Below are positions 6,881-9,754 of a DNA stretch of 9,754 nt, piece after piece. The notes below the pieces were generated by a model. That model had not been told where the DNA came from and did not search any database. It saw only the letters and a list, made by a program, of their open reading frames with translations. Position 1 is the first letter of the stretch, and every line of letters begins with the position of its first letter. The translations under genes were made by a program, and so were the position numbers. Source of the stretch: Candidatus Iainarchaeum sp. (lineage in GTDB: Archaea; Iainarchaeota; Iainarchaeia; Iainarchaeales; Iainarchaeaceae); contig DUGC01000091.1 in NCBI GenBank assembly GCA_013331625.1, forward strand, positions 1 through 9,754, written 5' to 3'.

Positions 6881-6890
6881 TATTTAAAAA
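6881..6890 (-). promoter_or_regulatory. TATA-box promoter of the ATPase gene
   Basis: On the minus strand TTTTTAAATA is centred about 25 nt before the ATG at 6860, which predicts transcription starting at or beside the start codon (leaderless). No Shine-Dalgarno sequence is present. A second AT-rich element, TATTATAGC at 6917-6925, lies between the two dyads and could be an alternative box with a longer leader. Confidence 0.6.
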
Positions 6891-6891
6891 C

Positions 6892-6907
6892 TTACCTTTT
6901 TACGTAA
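6892..6907. promoter_or_regulatory. Proximal dyad, candidate operator of the ATPase gene
   Basis: TTACCT-TTTT-ACGTAA is an imperfect 16-bp inverted repeat; the second half has ACGTAA where a perfect dyad would have AGGTAA. It sits directly upstream of the TATA box at 6881-6890, where the archaeal BRE would be. A bound protein there would be expected to hinder TBP/TFB. Its near-copy lies at 6925-6940. Confidence 0.6.
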
Positions 6908-6924
6908 GGAATTAGCTATAATAC

Positions 6925-6940
6925 TTACCTTTTCAGGTAA
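6925..6940. promoter_or_regulatory. Distal dyad, candidate operator of the ATPase gene
   Basis: TTACCT-TTTC-AGGTAA is a perfect inverted repeat with 6-bp arms and a 4-bp spacer. It starts exactly 33 bp from the proximal copy, close to three helical turns, so both sites would face the same side of the DNA. This favours cooperative binding of a dimeric regulator. The regulator is unknown; autoregulation is possible but not shown. Confidence 0.6.
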
Positions 6941-7014
6941 ATTTTTTAAAATAGACGGCCGCATTTTGGAAATACGGGTGGCTGCATGGCCAGCATACAA
7001 AAGTCACATGTTAC

Positions 7015-7030
7015 ATAAATTCGCATTTAT
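7015..7030 (-). other. Small hairpin downstream of the Fn3/LamG gene
   Basis: On the minus strand ATAAAT-GCGA-ATTTAT folds into a 6-bp stem closed by a GNRA-type tetraloop, 39 nt after the TGA stop at 7070-7072. The stem is A/T only and no long T-run follows, so it is a weak candidate for an mRNA 3'-end structure. Confidence 0.25.
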
Positions 7031-7069
7031 TTCAAAAGGCATAACTATAATGCGCGCACACTGTTCGCT

Positions 7070-7456
7070 TCAAAACCCAGGCACGCTGAATGTTATTGTT
7101 TTTGAGTTGCGGTCGTATGAGGTGATCTGACAGCTTATGCATTCAATTCCGTCCCTCAATATTTTTGGTGAATTGAAACTGGTGTTGTAGAGTGTTATTG
7201 TTGCTGGCAAATTAAGTTGTGGAATGTTGTTTTGATTGAGACTTAATTTGCTTTGTGAGATGTTAAGGCCAGCGTCCAAATCCAATCTGTCATACCCCCC
7301 AAATGCTGTTTCAGTAAGTGAAATAACGGCGTTATTCCACGTGATCTTCCCAAATTGTGAAATTCCCAAATTGAGGTCTGTGAGAGCAATAATGTCTGTC
7401 GCGTTGAAATCGGGTTTGATGTCGAATTTTGCTGCAATCGGAACCGGGCATCCAAA
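7070..7456 (-). repeat. Shared C-terminal module, copy 3
   Basis: Codes residues 767-894 (128 aa plus stop) of the truncated protein. It aligns gap-free with the other two copies but is the most divergent, with differences concentrated in the GKITWNNAVISL to GGYDRL stretch. It keeps the three cysteines (C769, C872, C875), LNISQ, LNQNN, ATITLYNTSF and the final FSVPGF. Confidence 0.9.
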
Positions 7457-9754
7457 CACATTTATGTAAATAGCAGAAATTCCGGTTTTGACTATGGAAC
7501 ATTTTGAAGCTGTGACGCCTCTGAAAAGAGCAATGACCTCCTGCGGGCTAAGCGGCCTGTCGTAAATCTTTATCTCATCAATATCTCCCCTGAAATAGAA
7601 ACGGTTCTTTTGACTCCCTATCCTTAAACTGCTGCCTGCAGGAATACTGGTTTTGGGCAGACCTGTCCTTGAGAGGAGCAACTGGCCGTCAACATAAAAA
7701 TAAATGTCTTCAGTAGTTTCCTTTGCATCCTTGATGCCGACAAGGTGGTACCACTGCCCAATGTTGGGTGTAAAGCCTCCTCCGCTATATTGCGAAACAC
7801 AATTAGTCTTTGAGGAATCCTTGGAACAAAACTGGAAAATCCCTGTATTGCTATATCTCATCAAACCGTAGCCACTGCTCCATATATCATTATAGAAGAC
7901 AATGCCGTCATTTTGTGTTCCAAAACCGCTGACCCTCACCCATGCCTCGATTGAAAAGCTGTTTGAAAGCATTTCAATGCCACTGCTATTGGGCACTTCA
8001 ACATAGTCATCCAGGCCATCAAATGAAAGGGCTCCATCTATTACCCCCCTTGACCACGATGCGCCATTTACAACAGCATTGTTTCTGTTGCCTGATGAAT
8101 CAACTGCAATAGAACCGGTTCCATCATTGAAGCTAAGCCGTAGGACATTTCCACCAGGGATTGGAGGTGCATCCAATGTAGTGGCAGAGATGGTATCTGA
8201 AGCGACCGACTGATTTTGCGCAAAATCAAAAGCGATGACATAATATGTGTAAGCAGTGTTCGGAGACAACCCATAGTCTAGGTATGATATTGTGCTTGTG
8301 GTTGCAATCTCGGCGCCATTCCTGAATACTTTGTAACCTGACACGGCCACATTGTCAATTGATGCGCTCCATTTGACACTCACCATTGAATAACCCAGCG
8401 CCTGTGCAACTACGGCAATAGGAGGGAACGGAGCAATGGTGTCTCGTATTGTTTCAACACAGCCATACGCCCCAATGTAAGTATTTCCTTTCCCATTGCC
8501 ACATGCTGGAGACGATTGTCTTGGCCGAAAGCCATCATCACTTGTCCAAAGGACGCCATCTGCGCCCAAAGGGCTTTCAGTGTTTATAAAAAGTGGGTCT
8601 TGGGCAAATGATTCCGTGTCCTGGCGGGAAGTATCCTTATAGGAATTGAAATCAGCACTTGTGTATGTTAACCCATTATATAATACAAGGGCACCAATGC
8701 CCCCTGCCTTGTAATAGATGTTGTTATTGAGTGTTGTATTTGCAGAGCTATCAGGACTCACTAGGATAGCATGCGGGGCACCACTGCCAGCTACTATATT
8801 GCTCTTGAAGATTATATTCCTGTTTCCGGGACCAAAGATGTGCACCCCGCCAGACTTGCCTTTGGAATTGTAAATAGTATTATTAGAAAATTCAGTCCCG
8901 TCCACTATAGAGCCTGCAGGATTCTGACCGTCTGACTGCATTATCGGGCCGTCGTTATTTGACAACAGGTTTCCCTGTACACGGTTATGGCTTGAGTTTT
9001 CCCTTATCTGGACCCCAATACCGTTTATATCATGTATATAATTTCGGGCAATAAAATTGCTATTTGAATTTGGCCGTATGTACACGCCGTTTTCAGCAGG
9101 GCCGTAGATGTCATTGTTCTCAATGAGGTTATTGCTCGATTTTACGACTGATATTACATCACCATACCTTGATGAGGTGTCATGCACCTGAGAGTTTCTT
9201 ATTGTGTTCGAGTTTGAATCCTCCAGCACAAGGACGCTGCCATAATCATCAGCACCCCTGTTGCCGTAAATATTACAATTATCGACAATGATCTGGCTGC
9301 TCCTTAAAATATAAACCACCATTGCCGTTTCTGCTTCGTGTATTATACAATTATTGACAATTATATGGTTGCTGTCCTGTACCCTAAGCACTTCCCCATA
9401 ACTGCTGCTGTCCCTCATCTCAATATCGCGCAGCACAATATAGCTCTCATTTTGCAAAAACACAGCCCTCATTAGACCGGCTCCAGAAATCACCGGCCTC
9501 GGGCCCGAACCATAAGAGCCAATCAAAATAGGGCTGCTTTCAGAGCCAACCCCGTTTTTCGACCCAATCAAAAAGAGTTGCCCATTCCAAATCCCGCCTC
9601 TTTTAAAAAGTATTTCATCACCGGGCTGGAAACGAAAAGAGCCCACCTTGGAAATTGTTTTCCATGAACTTTCGGCGCTCAGGCCATTGCGCGAGTCATT
9701 TCCATCCCACGGATCAACGTAGTATGCCGTTGCACTCGCAAATGTGCCAAGCAT
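7070..9754 (-). CDS. Secreted right-handed beta-helix, Fn3 and LamG protein with shared C-terminal module (5' end truncated)
   Basis: At least 894 residues; the frame is open to the window edge. The ATG at 9754 is probably not the true start: MLGTFASA-TAYYVDP aligns with the end of the signal peptide of the beta-helix protein at 3402-5396 (LLATSASA-ATYYIDF), so the basic start and most of the hydrophobic core lie outside. In visible numbering: beta-helix about 9-430 (PGDEILFKRGG entry, then many Asn-ladder coils such as NNTIYN, NNCIIH, ENNDIYG; closing IGAYGC); fibronectin type III about 438-527; LamG about 535-745 (LSFNDGTG... IDEIKIYDRPLSPQE); a short cysteine-bounded linker 752-769 replacing the thrombospondin type 3 repeat; shared module 767-894. 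An extracellular carbohydrate-binding or adhesive role is inferred. The Fn3 and LamG domains follow the helix here, the reverse of the protein at 338-3343. Confidence 0.93.
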   Translation of the reverse strand: MLGTFASATAYYVDPWDGNDSRNGLSAESSWKTISKVGSFRFQPGDEILFKRGGIWNGQLFLIGSKNGVGSESSPILIGSYGSGPRPVISGAGLMRAVFLQNESYIVLRDIEMRDSSSYGEVLRVQDSNHIIVNNCIIHEAETAMVVYILRSSQIIVDNCNIYGNRGADDYGSVLVLEDSNSNTIRNSQVHDTSSRYGDVISVVKSSNNLIENNDIYGPAENGVYIRPNSNSNFIARNYIHDINGIGVQIRENSSHNRVQGNLLSNNDGPIMQSDGQNPAGSIVDGTEFSNNTIYNSKGKSGGVHIFGPGNRNIIFKSNIVAGSGAPHAILVSPDSSANTTLNNNIYYKAGGIGALVLYNGLTYTSADFNSYKDTSRQDTESFAQDPLFINTESPLGADGVLWTSDDGFRPRQSSPACGNGKGNTYIGAYGCVETIRDTIAPFPPIAVVAQALGYSMVSVKWSASIDNVAVSGYKVFRNGAEIATTSTISYLDYGLSPNTAYTYYVIAFDFAQNQSVASDTISATTLDAPPIPGGNVLRLSFNDGTGSIAVDSSGNRNNAVVNGASWSRGVIDGALSFDGLDDYVEVPNSSGIEMLSNSFSIEAWVRVSGFGTQNDGIVFYNDIWSSGYGLMRYSNTGIFQFCSKDSSKTNCVSQYSGGGFTPNIGQWYHLVGIKDAKETTEDIYFYVDGQLLLSRTGLPKTSIPAGSSLRIGSQKNRFYFRGDIDEIKIYDRPLSPQEVIALFRGVTASKCSIVKTGISAIYINVFGCPVPIAAKFDIKPDFNATDIIALTDLNLGISQFGKITWNNAVISLTETAFGGYDRLDLDAGLNISQSKLSLNQNNIPQLNLPATITLYNTSFNSPKILRDGIECISCQITSYDRNSKTITFSVPGF

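Noticed and set aside
7070..7081. C-terminal PGF as a haloarchaeal PGF-CTERM archaeosortase signal
   Set aside because: A PGF-CTERM signal needs a transmembrane helix and a basic cluster after the motif. Here the stop follows directly, and one copy reads PEF, so the match is probably coincidental.

Overview
The window carries five genes, all on the minus strand, so transcription runs from high to low coordinates. Four encode large secreted proteins and one encodes a cytoplasmic ATPase. In transcription order they are: (a) a secreted beta-helix/Fn3/LamG protein whose N-terminus runs off the right edge (7070-9754); (b) an archaeal-type AAA ATPase with a C-terminal DUF4143-like part (5565-6860); (c) a secreted beta-helix protein (3402-5396); (d) a secreted LamG/Fn3/InlB-like/beta-helix protein (338-3343); and (e) the first 94 residues of a fourth secreted, cysteine-rich protein, probably another beta-helix protein (1-282).

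The host is most likely an archaeon, plausibly of the DPANN type. Every complete upstream region has a TATA-like box 25-35 nt before the ATG and no convincing Shine-Dalgarno sequence, the layout of leaderless archaeal transcripts. The shared C-terminal module also resembles, from memory, a module common in DPANN secretomes. The phylum cannot be fixed from this window, and some domains (InlB-like repeat, thrombospondin type 3 linker) are also common in bacteria.

The three large proteins (a, c, d) end in the same 128-residue module, alignable without a single gap and finishing exactly at the stop codon. By manual count, c and d are about 75% identical there, a and d about 65%, and a and c about 62%. 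The domains upstream of it are rearranged freely: d is LamG-Fn3-InlB-like-beta-helix-TSP3-module, c is beta-helix-TSP3-module, and a is beta-helix-Fn3-LamG-(TSP3 remnant)-module. This looks like a family of surface or extracellular proteins built by domain shuffling around a fixed C-terminal tail, which may act as an attachment or export tag. That function is inference.

The ATPase interrupts the array. Two near-identical 16-bp dyads (TTACCT-N4-A[C/G]GTAA), with starts 33 bp apart, lie upstream of it, and the nearer one abuts its TATA box. This suggests a dedicated, probably repressive, control circuit separate from the surface genes. No rRNA, tRNA, CRISPR array or transposase was seen, and no gene-free stretch exceeds 300 bases.
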